This document shows, one piece after another, positions 6,135 to 13,422 of a stretch of DNA of 64,000 nucleotides. Below the pieces are notes generated by a model. The model was given only the letters and a program-made list of their open reading frames with translations. It had not been told where the DNA came from and ran no database searches. Location: assembly GCF_000236785.1 (NCBI RefSeq), contig NZ_AGUF01000046.1:60993-124992 (forward strand), in the 5' to 3' direction. The position numbers and the translations under genes were made by a program. The DNA is from Achromobacter arsenitoxydans SY8. GTDB taxonomy: Bacteria > Pseudomonadota > Gammaproteobacteria > Burkholderiales > Burkholderiaceae_B. Each line of letters starts with the position of its first letter. Position 1 is the first letter of the stretch.

Positions 6135-6299
6135 TCAATGCACCGTCGCGCTGTCACGGCCGTCGGTCGCCCACGCCATGCGGTCACGCTCGGCGCACAG
6201 CTCCTTAAAGATTTCCAGCACCGCTTCTTCCGACGGATCAAGAAAGGTCCGCTTGGCGATGGAGGCGGCCTCTTTCAACAGCTTTTCCGTTTCGTTCAC
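6135..6299 (-). CDS. Small prophage protein (54 aa)
   Basis: A 54-residue frame starting with GTG at 6299, preceded by GAGGG. It begins MNETEKLLKEAASIAKRTFL and contains SEEAVLEIFKELCAERDRMAWAT, a good amphipathic helix. It is divergent from cII (ATG 6338) across a 38-bp gap that must hold both starts. It is followed by the 89-residue gene, probably in one transcript. Function unknown. Confidence 0.55.
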   Translation of the reverse strand: MNETEKLLKEAASIAKRTFLDPSEEAVLEIFKELCAERDRMAWATDGRDSATVH

Positions 6300-6337
6300 G
6301 AAACAACCCTCGTTCTTTGTTCATAAGGAAGTACTCG

Positions 6338-6649
6338 ATGAGCACGCAACCAGTATCTGTCGACCGTCAGGAAATCACACGCAAGAACGCTGCACGGATT
6401 GAATCCGAGATATTGCGGCGGCTTGCGCACGTAACGCAGGTCCGTGCAGCCGAATTGATGGGAGTTGATCCCAGCACCGTGAGCCGCCAGAAGGAAGGTT
6501 TGGACCAGTTCTGCCTGCTGTTGGCCGCGACCGGGCTGCAGGTGTCGCCCAAGAACTCCGTGGTCACGACGCCGCACGATCAGAAGGTTCTCAAGCGTTG
6601 GGCGGCGAACTGGCTGCTGGCCGAAGTCGAGAACGAGGACGAGGCATAG
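6338..6649 (+). CDS. CII-family transcriptional activator
   Basis: A 103-residue protein from ATG 6338 with AAGGAAG in front. Residues 10-60 match the phage CII family: ITRKNAARIESEILRRLAHV followed by the helix-turn-helix TQVRAAELMGVDPSTVSRQK, then GLDQFCLLLAATGLQV. CII proteins bind direct repeats to switch on repressor and integrase promoters during lysogenisation. It opens the rightward replication operon and is followed by ninB. The C-terminal extension (about 30 residues, ending EVENEDEA) may control stability, as in lambda. Confidence 0.85.
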   Translation: MSTQPVSVDRQEITRKNAARIESEILRRLAHVTQVRAAELMGVDPSTVSRQKEGLDQFCLLLAATGLQVSPKNSVVTTPHDQKVLKRWAANWLLAEVENEDEA

Positions 6650-6651
6650 CC

Positions 6652-7062
6652 GTGGACAAACAGGTTTTTGTCCTCTCGCATTCGACGGCTCGGCACAACG
6701 CTGCGCACGCCTGCGCGAACGCGCCGGCGGGGTATCGCGTCGAGATCAAGCCGCCCACTCGGTCCACGGCTCAGAACGACATGATGTGGTCGATCCTGAC
6801 CGACATCAGCCGCCAAGTGCAGTTCGTCGTGAACGGCGCCCTGGTGATGGTTGAGAAGGAAGAGGTCAAAGACATCCTAACGGCCGGCCTGCACCGCGAA
6901 ACGCGCATGGCCATGGGCATTGACGGAGGCATGGTCCTGCTGGGCCAGCGCACGAGCAAGATGACCGTGCGGCAGATGACGGAACTGATTGAGCTGGCCT
7001 ACGCCTTCGGCAATGAGAAGGGCGTGGAGTGGTCGCGCACGAGCCTCGGGAGAGACGCGTGA
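6652..7062 (+). CDS. ninB: NinB-like recombination protein
   Basis: A 136-residue protein starting with GTG at 6652, three bases after the cII stop. It has the NinB pattern: KPPTRSTAQNDMMWSILTDISRQVQ, then VMVEKEEVKDILTAGL and MTVRQMTELIELAYAFGNEKGVEW. In lambda NinB (Orf) binds single-stranded DNA and SSB and takes part in RecBCD- and Red-type recombination. Its position before the HNH-like gene, in the replication operon, matches the nin region of lambdoid phages. Confidence 0.85.
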   Translation: MDKQVFVLSHSTARHNAAHACANAPAGYRVEIKPPTRSTAQNDMMWSILTDISRQVQFVVNGALVMVEKEEVKDILTAGLHRETRMAMGIDGGMVLLGQRTSKMTVRQMTELIELAYAFGNEKGVEWSRTSLGRDA

Positions 7063-7517
7063 ACCGAAACTCGACGTTGAAGCGCAAGACGCCCATGAAG
7101 CGCACGAAAGCGGACCGCGGCGAAGGCCTGGGCCGCAAGGTCGAGATCGTCATGGGCTTCTACCGACCGCCGGGCCACAAGCTGCCGACGCTGCTGCGCA
7201 GTGAGCAGCACCGCCGCAACGTGGCAGCGCTGGGGTGCTTGGTGACCGGCAAGCCGGCGCAGGCGTGCCACGTGAACCTGGGGAAGGGCGGCGCGTTGAA
7301 GGCGTGCGACAGCCTGTGCTTCCCCCTGAACCCTGAGCTGCATCGCCAGCACGACCAGGGAGGCATCCCGAGGGCGGAACGTTGGAAGCGCGAATGGGAA
7401 TACGTGGACGCTACCCGGGCTGCGCTGATGCAGCGCGGACAGTGGCCCGCCGAAGTGGAAATGCACTACCAGCGGGCCGTTGAGCCGTTGCGCCGCCTGG
7501 TCAAAGGAGATGAGTGA
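7059..7517 (+). CDS. HNH-like phage nuclease candidate (Ref/DUF1364-like)
   Basis: A 152-residue basic protein starting with GTG at 7059, which overlaps the ninB stop. The N-terminus is Lys/Arg-rich (LKRKTPMKRTKAD). The middle has CLVTGKPAQACHVN, GGALKACDSLCFPLNPELHRQHD, an arrangement of Cys and His like HNH nucleases of the recombination module (Ref of P1, DUF1364). The family match is by impression. One expected Cys of a classical CxxC pair is not obvious, so metal binding needs checking. Context next to NinB and RusA supports a recombination role. Confidence 0.55.
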   Translation: MNRNSTLKRKTPMKRTKADRGEGLGRKVEIVMGFYRPPGHKLPTLLRSEQHRRNVAALGCLVTGKPAQACHVNLGKGGALKACDSLCFPLNPELHRQHDQGGIPRAERWKREWEYVDATRAALMQRGQWPAEVEMHYQRAVEPLRRLVKGDE

Positions 7518-8356
7518 TGGCCGGCGACTGGATCAAGATGCGCAGCAACCTGTGGGACGACCCCCGCGTCGCGCGGCTGGTTGACCTGACCGACAGCAGC
7601 GAGGCTGCCGTCATCGGCGGTCTGTACTGGTTGTGGGCCACGGCTGACCAACATACCGCCGACGGCTTCATGCCCGGCCTGTCTTGCCGTCAGATAGACC
7701 GGAAGACGGGCGTTCAGGGCTTGGGGCAGGCGCTTGTCGATATCGGATGGATCGAGAACCATTCGGAGGGCGTGTTCATTGTGAACTTTGAAGACCACAA
7801 CGGCGCATCGGCGAAGAAACGCGCCCAGACCGCAAAGAGGGTTGCGAACCACCGTAGCAGTAACGCTCCTGAAACGCCATCCGACGATTCGAGTAACGCA
7901 CCGAGCGTTACGGGTGCGTTAGCTAGAGAAAGAGAAGAGAAAGAAGAAGAAATACCCCCCAACCCCCCTTGCCAGGGGGGTGAAGAGTCCGATGCGCCTT
8001 CGGCTGAGAAACCCAAGCGGGAACGCAAAGAGCGCTGCTCGCTGAAAACCTTTCTCGATCGCTGCCGTGCAGCTGGCGAGACGGCGATCAGCGGGTACGA
8101 GCCTCTGCGCAAGTACGTGGACGGTGTCGAGCTGCCGATGGAATTCGTGCAACTGGCTTGGGACGTGTTCAAGGGCGAGCACTCGCCTGGCGGCACCAAC
8201 GAGCGCCGCTTGCAGGCGGACTGGCGCAAGCACTTCCTGAACTACGTCACCAAGGGCTACTACCGGCTCTGGTACGCCGACGCTGAGGGGCAGTTCGCCC
8301 TGACGACCGTTGGCATTCAGGCGCAGAAACTGCACGCACGGAGGGACGCTGCATGA
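7517..8356 (+). CDS. Phage replication initiator (O-like)
   Basis: A 279-residue protein from ATG 7517 with AAAGGAG eight bases before. Residues 1-95 (WIKMRSNLWDDPRVARLVDL, GLYWLWATADQHTADGFMPG) look like a winged-helix initiator domain. Residues 115-165 are a low-complexity charged linker (REREEKEEEIPPNPP). The C-terminal part resembles DnaT/DnaD-like helicase-loading domains. It directly precedes a DnaB-type helicase, the usual initiator then helicase order. The linker is encoded across a strong CCCCCC/GGGGGG hairpin at about 7967-7981. Confidence 0.75.
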   Translation: MAGDWIKMRSNLWDDPRVARLVDLTDSSEAAVIGGLYWLWATADQHTADGFMPGLSCRQIDRKTGVQGLGQALVDIGWIENHSEGVFIVNFEDHNGASAKKRAQTAKRVANHRSSNAPETPSDDSSNAPSVTGALAREREEKEEEIPPNPPCQGGEESDAPSAEKPKRERKERCSLKTFLDRCRAAGETAISGYEPLRKYVDGVELPMEFVQLAWDVFKGEHSPGGTNERRLQADWRKHFLNYVTKGYYRLWYADAEGQFALTTVGIQAQKLHARRDAA

Positions 8357-9741
8357 AGACCGAAGCCGTACGCGTGCCGCCGCATTCTGTCGACGCCGAG
8401 CAGGGCGTGATTGGCGGGCTGCTGCTGGACAACCGCGCCTGGGACCGTCTGGGCGACTTGCTGAGCGCGGAGGATTTCTACCGCCACGACCACCGGCTGA
8501 TCTTCGGCGCCGCGGCCAGCCTGATGAACGCCTCCAAGCCGGCCGACGTGCTGACGGTCTTTGACGCGCTCCAGGCCGCCGGGCAGGCTGAGGATGCAGG
8601 AGGCCTGGCCTACCTGAACGCCATCGCCCACAACGTGCCCAGCAGCGCCAACGTGCGCAGCTACGCGGAGATCGTCCGGGCCCACCGCGTGCGCCGAGAT
8701 GTGCTGGCCGTTGGGCACGACATCGCCGATCTTGCGGAATCCGCCGATCCCGCTGAGTTGGTGGAGCGCGCTACAGGTCTGGTTATGGCGCTGGCGGACA
8801 CCCGCACCGCGGGCCGCGACCCGGTTGAGGTTGGCGCGCTGTTGCGCAACGTACTCGAGCAGCTTGAAGCCCGAGGTGAGCGTGAGGGCGGAGTTTCTGG
8901 CTTGGCCACGGGCTTCGCCGACCTGGACGAGAAGACCAGCGGCTGCCAAGACGGCGACCTGATCATCATCGCCGGCCGCCCCTCGATGGGCAAGACGACG
9001 TTCGCAATCAACATCGCGGAGAACGTGACCGAGGATGATGGCGTTGCCCTGGTGGTCAGCCTGGAAATGGCTGCGGCCCAACTGGCGGAGCGTTCGATTG
9101 CACGCTACGGCGCTATCGACACCCAGCGCCTGCGCACCGGGAAGCTGCACCAAGGCGACTGGCCGCGGCTGACGCATGCTATCCAACAGCTGGAAAACCA
9201 GCGGCTGATCATCGCAGACGATCCCAGCCTAGCGAACGTCGCGCGGATCCGCTTGGCGGCGCGCAAGGTCAAGCAGCGCCAGGGACGTCTCGACCTGATC
9301 GTCGTCGACTACCTGCAGCTGATGCAGGGCGAGGGCTCCACCCGGAACGAAGACCTGGGCGGTATCACCCGGGCGATTAAGCTGCTGGCGCGCGAGCTCG
9401 GCTGCCCGATCATCGTGCTGTCTCAGCTATCGCGGAAGGTGGAGGAGCGCCCGAACAAGCGGCCGATCCTCAGTGACCTGCGCGAATCCGGTGCGATCGA
9501 GCAGGACGCCGACGTCGTGATGATGGTGTACCGGGACGACTACTACCACGAAGACAGCCCGTACAAGGGCCTGGCCGAGATCCTGATTCGCAAGCAGCGC
9601 ATGGGCCCGCTGGGCGAAGTGTTCCTGACCTTCCAGGGGCAGCACTCCCGTTTCCTAAATGCCGACGCGCAGGCGGTCGCCGAAGCGCGCAACGCCGTGC
9701 AGTTCAAGCCGAAACCGAAATACAGCCAACTGAGGGACTGA
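8353..9741 (+). CDS. dnaB: Replicative DNA helicase, DnaB family
   Basis: A 462-residue protein, close to host DnaB length. Residues 10-110 match the N-terminal DnaB domain (VPPHSVDAEQGVIGGLLLDN). The RecA-like C-terminal domain has Walker A GRPSMGKT (208-215), SLEMAAAQLAER, Walker B LIVVDYLQLMQG and the DLRESGAIEQDADVV block. It unwinds DNA ahead of the fork as a hexamer. The start overlaps the initiator stop (ATGA), implying coupled translation. Having its own helicase means the phage need not recruit host DnaB. Confidence 0.95.
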   Translation: MKTEAVRVPPHSVDAEQGVIGGLLLDNRAWDRLGDLLSAEDFYRHDHRLIFGAAASLMNASKPADVLTVFDALQAAGQAEDAGGLAYLNAIAHNVPSSANVRSYAEIVRAHRVRRDVLAVGHDIADLAESADPAELVERATGLVMALADTRTAGRDPVEVGALLRNVLEQLEARGEREGGVSGLATGFADLDEKTSGCQDGDLIIIAGRPSMGKTTFAINIAENVTEDDGVALVVSLEMAAAQLAERSIARYGAIDTQRLRTGKLHQGDWPRLTHAIQQLENQRLIIADDPSLANVARIRLAARKVKQRQGRLDLIVVDYLQLMQGEGSTRNEDLGGITRAIKLLARELGCPIIVLSQLSRKVEERPNKRPILSDLRESGAIEQDADVVMMVYRDDYYHEDSPYKGLAEILIRKQRMGPLGEVFLTFQGQHSRFLNADAQAVAEARNAVQFKPKPKYSQLRD

Positions 9742-9742
9742 C

Positions 9743-10117
9743 ATGACATTGGATCGACTGACCATCCGCCTGCCGTGGCCCGACACCAGCCTGATGGCAA
9801 ACCGCAAGGGCGGCAAGCACTGGGGATCCAGCCACGCGGCCAAGGTGCGCGCGCGGGAGTCGGCGTTCTTCGCCGCCAAGGAAGCGCTCGGCCGGAACAA
9901 CCTGTCCGGCGCCGGCCAGGTGCCAGTGTCGATCACTTGGGTGGCGCCCAACAGGATTCGCCGCGACCTGGACGGCCTGCTGTCAGCGGAGAAGCCGCGG
10001 CTGGATGGCATTGCCGCCGCGCTGGGGATCGACGACAGCCAGTTTCGGCCGCTCGTCCTGGACCGTGCCCTGGATGTGGAGAAGAAGGGCTTCGTGCTCG
10101 TGGAGATTGGACGGTGA
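9743..10117 (+). CDS. rusA: RusA-like Holliday-junction resolvase
   Basis: A 124-residue protein with the RusA signature: TIRLPWPDTSLMANRKGGKHW near the start and catalytic acid residues in RRDLDGLL (Asp75, Asp77) and GIDDSQ (Asp97, Asp98). RusA dimers cut four-way junctions. Length fits the family (about 120). It follows dnaB by one base and ends the replication/recombination block. Confidence 0.85.
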   Translation: MTLDRLTIRLPWPDTSLMANRKGGKHWGSSHAAKVRARESAFFAAKEALGRNNLSGAGQVPVSITWVAPNRIRRDLDGLLSAEKPRLDGIAAALGIDDSQFRPLVLDRALDVEKKGFVLVEIGR

Positions 10118-10317
10118 CGGTCGAGTTGCAGAAGTGGGAATTCCGCGACCCGATGCTGGTCGTGATGAGCCGGCAGCAAGCCGCGCTGAAGCGGTCTTGC
10201 CAAGGCTGCGCCAACGCCCGCACGGTGCAATCGCCCTTTGGCGATACGGTCGTGCGCTGCCTGAAGGGCAAGCCGTATGGGAAGAAATGCAAACAGTACG
10301 AGGTGGACCCGGCATGA
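10114..10317 (+). CDS. Small Cys-rich phage protein (67 aa)
   Basis: A 67-residue frame whose GTG at 10114 overlaps the rusA stop. The C-terminal half has Cys at RSCQGCAN, VRCLKG and KKCKQY, four cysteines suggesting a small zinc-binding fold. It ends overlapping the next small gene (ATGA). Function unknown. Confidence 0.65.
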   Translation: MTVELQKWEFRDPMLVVMSRQQAALKRSCQGCANARTVQSPFGDTVVRCLKGKPYGKKCKQYEVDPA

Positions 10318-10484
10318 AACTTCGACGGCTACGGGCCCGTATGTCCCGACTGTCTTGGGGTCGGCCCCATGTCCTGGATGGGCTGATGACGAAGCGCGCG
10401 CGCCGGCGTTTTCAGATGGGGCTGTTTGAACTGAACCGCGCAATCAATGACGCCGCTCGGCGGATTTTTGGAGGTGGCCGATGA
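10314..10484 (+). CDS. Small basic phage protein (56 aa)
   Basis: A 56-residue, very Arg-rich frame (MKLRRLRARMSRLSWGRPHV...KRARRRFQMGLFELNR). ATG overlaps the upstream stop and its own stop overlaps the next start, so all are coupled. The charge suggests nucleic-acid binding. Family not recognised. Confidence 0.55.
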   Translation: MKLRRLRARMSRLSWGRPHVLDGLMTKRARRRFQMGLFELNRAINDAARRIFGGGR

Positions 10485-10837
10485 GTAGGCTGACGGGGGA
10501 TGATTTGCTTTGGAATTGGAGCCGCTGGGTATGGTCAGGCGCCACCGTGGGCAACATGACGCCGTATGTGTCCTGGGAAGACGACCATCGCCCAATCCTG
10601 ACGGACCATGCTCTGGTCGTGGAGAGCATGCACGCGGCGCTCCCCTGGCATGAGCGCATGGTGATCATCGCCGAATACCCACAGAAGCGCCCCATGTTCG
10701 GCCACCTTGACGCCCGGGCCCGGGTCAAGGCTGCGCGGGAATGGATCGCCAATACGACGGGCGTGGCCCTAACCGAAACCGAATATAAGCTGTATCTGGG
10801 GCTCTTCCGCAGCCAGGTCGAAAGGAGGCTGGCGTGA
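10481..10837 (+). CDS. Possible Q-like late antiterminator
   Basis: A 118-residue protein. The layout WNWSRWVWSG... SWEDDHRPILTDHALVVESMHAALPWHERMVIIAEYP resembles the small Q-type antitermination proteins of lambdoid phages, which have a W-rich start, an R-P-x-x-D-x-A centre and a helical C-terminus. The position, at the end of the early operon and before lysis and packaging genes, is where Q is expected. The resemblance is by eye and weak; it could be another small regulator. Confidence 0.4.
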   Translation: MSRLTGDDLLWNWSRWVWSGATVGNMTPYVSWEDDHRPILTDHALVVESMHAALPWHERMVIIAEYPQKRPMFGHLDARARVKAAREWIANTTGVALTETEYKLYLGLFRSQVERRLA

Positions 10838-11127
10838 AGTATGCGCACGAGGTGATGGACTTGATGGCGGCCTACCCGGAACGCAGGTTCAAGATGCGCC
10901 AGATCATCAATCATGTGGCGCCGCGCGCGGACCAGCGCCAAAGGGCTGTTGTCCGGACCGGAGTGTGGCGCGTCTTGCTCACTCTGGAGGAAACGGGGCA
11001 CATCGCCAGTTCTCGCGAGGAGGTAACCAACGGCGCCCACGCGGAGTATTGGTGGAAAAGCATAACATCGTCTTCTGGAAAAGCATCTCAGAAACCATCA
11101 CAATACGTGCGGGCTCTTGCGCCCTGA
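10834..11127 (+). CDS. Small winged-helix-like phage protein
   Basis: A 97-residue protein starting with GTG at 10834, overlapping the upstream stop. It reads like a winged helix: MKYAHEVMDLMAAYPERRFKMRQIINHV, then RQRAVVRTGVWRVLLTLEETGHI and a wing-like tail. It may bind DNA and help the preceding candidate antiterminator in the early-to-late switch. No family name can be given. Confidence 0.6.
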   Translation: MKYAHEVMDLMAAYPERRFKMRQIINHVAPRADQRQRAVVRTGVWRVLLTLEETGHIASSREEVTNGAHAEYWWKSITSSSGKASQKPSQYVRALAP

Positions 11128-11207
11128 AGAAATGAAGCTGATTAGGCTTTGCCCTTCATCGCAGCATGGGGCATGATCAAGGCTCTACCAACCTCATAGG
11201 AAGAGTC

Positions 11208-11378
11208 ATGAATCAATGGAAAATCGGCGATGTCGTGCAACTGAAAAGTGGCGGCCCCCTTATGACTGTGGCCGAGGACGGATACAGCGAAGGCAGTGTC
11301 CTGTGTTTTTGGTTTGTCGGGCTTGAGTCGGTAGCTGAAAAGGTCTTCCGTCAGGAAACCTTAATAGCTGCAGAGTAG
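11208..11378 (+). CDS. DUF2158 (YodC-like) small protein
   Basis: A 56-residue protein, MNQWKIGDVVQLKSGGPLMTVAED, carrying the conserved GDVVQLKSGGPxMTV block of DUF2158. ATG 11208 is preceded by AGGAAGAG. Members are short beta-rich proteins found in phages and chromosomes, with no known activity. A terminator follows at 11398-11419. Confidence 0.8.
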   Translation: MNQWKIGDVVQLKSGGPLMTVAEDGYSEGSVLCFWFVGLESVAEKVFRQETLIAAE

Positions 11379-11397
11379 TCCTGCTGTGCTGACGTCG

Positions 11398-11419
11398 AAC
11401 CGCCTTCGGGCGGTTTTTT
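11398..11419 (+). terminator. Rho-independent terminator
   Basis: ACCGCC-TTCG-GGCGGT followed by TTTTT, a UUCG-capped hairpin. It ends the early rightward transcript after the DUF2158 gene. Confidence 0.85.
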
Positions 11420-11432
11420 CATTGGAGCCGCC

Positions 11433-11615
11433 ATGTTCTACCGCTGCACCCACGCAGACGGACGAGTCGTTCTGACCGACGAGATCGAAGGCCATAGCGC
11501 CTCTCCCGTCCCTGGCAGCACATGGCAGGAGGCCCGCGACCGAATTGACATGGGCCGGCTCTCCTATGTCTCCGGCCACGGCTGGTACTGGGACACCTAC
11601 CTAGCAGAACAGTAA
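11433..11615 (+). CDS. Small phage protein (60 aa)
   Basis: A 60-residue frame MFYRCTHADGRVVLTDEIEGHS... with many aromatic residues and the ending GHGWYWDTYLAEQ. GGAG lies nine bases upstream. It sits between a terminator and the packaging genes. No family recognised; it looks like a compact beta domain. Confidence 0.5.
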   Translation: MFYRCTHADGRVVLTDEIEGHSASPVPGSTWQEARDRIDMGRLSYVSGHGWYWDTYLAEQ

Positions 11616-11621
11616 TCCCCC

Positions 11622-11756
11622 ATGAGTCGCCGCAGCCGGCCCGGCGTCCGCGCAGGGGCAAATGCGCGGGACACTTCTACCGGTCTTGTCGCCGGTGGCC
11701 AGCGCGACGAGAACCGCGGCGCCCAGCTCGCTTGGCGAGTAGTCGGATGGACGTGA
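11622..11756 (+). CDS. Doubtful small ORF (44 aa) before terminase
   Basis: A 44-codon frame, MSRRSRPGVRAGANARDTSTG..., rich in Arg, Gly and Ala, without a clear ribosome site. It fills the gap between the 60-residue gene and the small terminase. Composition resembles a random GC-rich frame, so this may be a leader rather than a gene. Confidence 0.25.
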   Translation: MSRRSRPGVRAGANARDTSTGLVAGGQRDENRGAQLAWRVVGWT

Positions 11757-11777
11757 TATCCCTCAAGGAACAAACCT

Positions 11778-12197
11778 ATGGCCCTGACTCCAAAGCAGGA
11801 GGCCTTCGCCCTTGCTTATGTAGAGACGGGCAACGCCTCAGAGGCATACCGGCGCGCCTACAACGCCGGCAAGATGAAGCCGGACTCCGTCAATCGAAAG
11901 GCGAAGGAGCTTCTGGACAACGGCAAGATTACGGCAAGGGTCGCGGAACTGCAGGCCGACCACGCTGACCGCCACAAGCTGACCGTGGATGACCTACTGC
12001 GAGAGCTGGAAGAGGCTCGCCAAGCCGCGCTGACTGCGGAGACGGCTCAGTCGTCCGCCGCTGTTGCCGCCACGATGGGCAAAGCCAAGCTGCTGGGGAT
12101 GGACAAGCAAGTCATCGAGCATTCCGGCCCCGGCGGTGGGCCGATCCCCACAATGCCCACAACGATCCAACTGGTTGCGCCAGGTGACAACGGCTGA
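11778..12197 (+). CDS. terS: Terminase small subunit
   Basis: A 139-residue protein with the Terminase_2 N-terminal block: LTPKQEAFALAYVETGNASEAYRRAYNAGKM, a DNA-binding helix-turn-helix, then a helical oligomerisation part (TVDDLLRELEEARQAA). It recognises the packaging site and loads the large subunit. AAGGAAC lies before ATG 11778. Its end overlaps the large subunit by 14 bases. Confidence 0.9.
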   Translation: MALTPKQEAFALAYVETGNASEAYRRAYNAGKMKPDSVNRKAKELLDNGKITARVAELQADHADRHKLTVDDLLRELEEARQAALTAETAQSSAAVAATMGKAKLLGMDKQVIEHSGPGGGPIPTMPTTIQLVAPGDNG

Positions 12198-13422
12198 AAT
12201 CCAACTCCCTCCTAAGCTGATCCCGGTGTTCTCCGGGTCGGCGCGGTACAGGGGGGCAAGGGGCGGCCGCGGTAGTGCCAAGACGCGCAGCTTCGCGTTG
12301 ATGACGGCGGTTCGGGCGTATATGTTCGCCCAGGCCGGCGTGTCAGGTGTGATCCTGTGCGGGCGGGAGTACATGAACAGCCTGGAAGACTCCTCGATGG
12401 AGGAGGTCAAGCAGGCGATCCGTTCGGAGCCGTGGCTGGATGCGTACTTCGATATTGGCGAGAAGTTCATCCGCACGCGCAACCGACGCGTCTCGTACAC
12501 GTTCACGGGCCTGCGGCACAACCTGGACAGCATCAAGTCCAAAGCGCGCGTGCTGATCGCGTGGATCGACGAGGCGGAGAACGTCAGCGAAATCGCGTAC
12601 CAGAAGCTTCTGCCGACGGTCCGCGAGAACGATTCCGAGGTCTGGCTGACCTGGAACCCGGAGCTGGATGGAAGCCCTACGGACCTGCGTTTCGTCAAGA
12701 ATCCGCCGCCGAATTCCAAGATCGTCGAGCTGAACTACACGGACAATCCCTGGTTTCCCGATGTTCTGGAGCAAGAGCGCCGCAATGACCGCGAGCGCCT
12801 GGACGACCAGACTTATGCCTGGATATGGGACGGCGCCTACCGCGAGAACAGCGAGGCGCAGATCCTGGCTGGCAAGTACCGGGTTGCCGAGTTCGACCCG
12901 GCCGCTGGCTGGGATGGCCCGTACTTCGGTCTGGACTGGGGCTTTAGCCAAGACCCGACGGCCGGCGTCAAGCTTTGGGTCCACGATCACCGGCTGTGGG
13001 TGGAGTACGAGGCCGGCAAGATCGGCCTTGAGAACGACGATATCGCGGCATTCATGATCGACCGCCTGCCCGGCATTGAGCAGCACGTGACCCGTGCGGA
13101 CTCGGCCAGGCCAGAGACGATCAGCCACGTCAAGAGCAAGGGCAGGGACGGCCAGCGCGCCAACCTGCCACGGCTCCAAGGCGTGGAGAAGTGGAAGGGC
13201 AGCGTCGAGGATGGCATCGCCCACCTGCGGTCCTACAAGGAAATCGTCATCCACCCGCGCTGCGTGCAGACCCTGCGTGAGGCGAGGCTGTACAGCTACA
13301 AGGTGGACCGCCTGACGGGCGATGTGCTGACAGACATCGTGGACGCCAACAACCATTACATGGACGCGACGCGGTATGCGCTGCAGCCCATGATTAAGCG
13401 CAAGCGCGGATTCTTCGGATGA
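12184..13422 (+). CDS. terL: Terminase large subunit
   Basis: A 412-residue packaging ATPase/nuclease. I use GTG 12184; longer starts would run inside terS. Walker A-like GARGGRGSAKT is near residue 25, Walker B VLIAWIDEAEN near 125, and the C-terminal nuclease region has the acid residues in YFGLDWGFSQDPTAG and DIVDANNHYMDATRYAL. It cuts and translocates DNA into the prohead. PBSX-type large terminases have this length. Confidence 0.9.
   Translation: MTTAEIQLPPKLIPVFSGSARYRGARGGRGSAKTRSFALMTAVRAYMFAQAGVSGVILCGREYMNSLEDSSMEEVKQAIRSEPWLDAYFDIGEKFIRTRNRRVSYTFTGLRHNLDSIKSKARVLIAWIDEAENVSEIAYQKLLPTVRENDSEVWLTWNPELDGSPTDLRFVKNPPPNSKIVELNYTDNPWFPDVLEQERRNDRERLDDQTYAWIWDGAYRENSEAQILAGKYRVAEFDPAAGWDGPYFGLDWGFSQDPTAGVKLWVHDHRLWVEYEAGKIGLENDDIAAFMIDRLPGIEQHVTRADSARPETISHVKSKGRDGQRANLPRLQGVEKWKGSVEDGIAHLRSYKEIVIHPRCVQTLREARLYSYKVDRLTGDVLTDIVDANNHYMDATRYALQPMIKRKRGFFG

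Noticed and set aside
7960-7985. CCCCCC/GGGGGG hairpin inside the initiator gene, considered as terminator or origin element
   Set aside because: No T run and it encodes a flexible linker; origin iterons are not visible around it.
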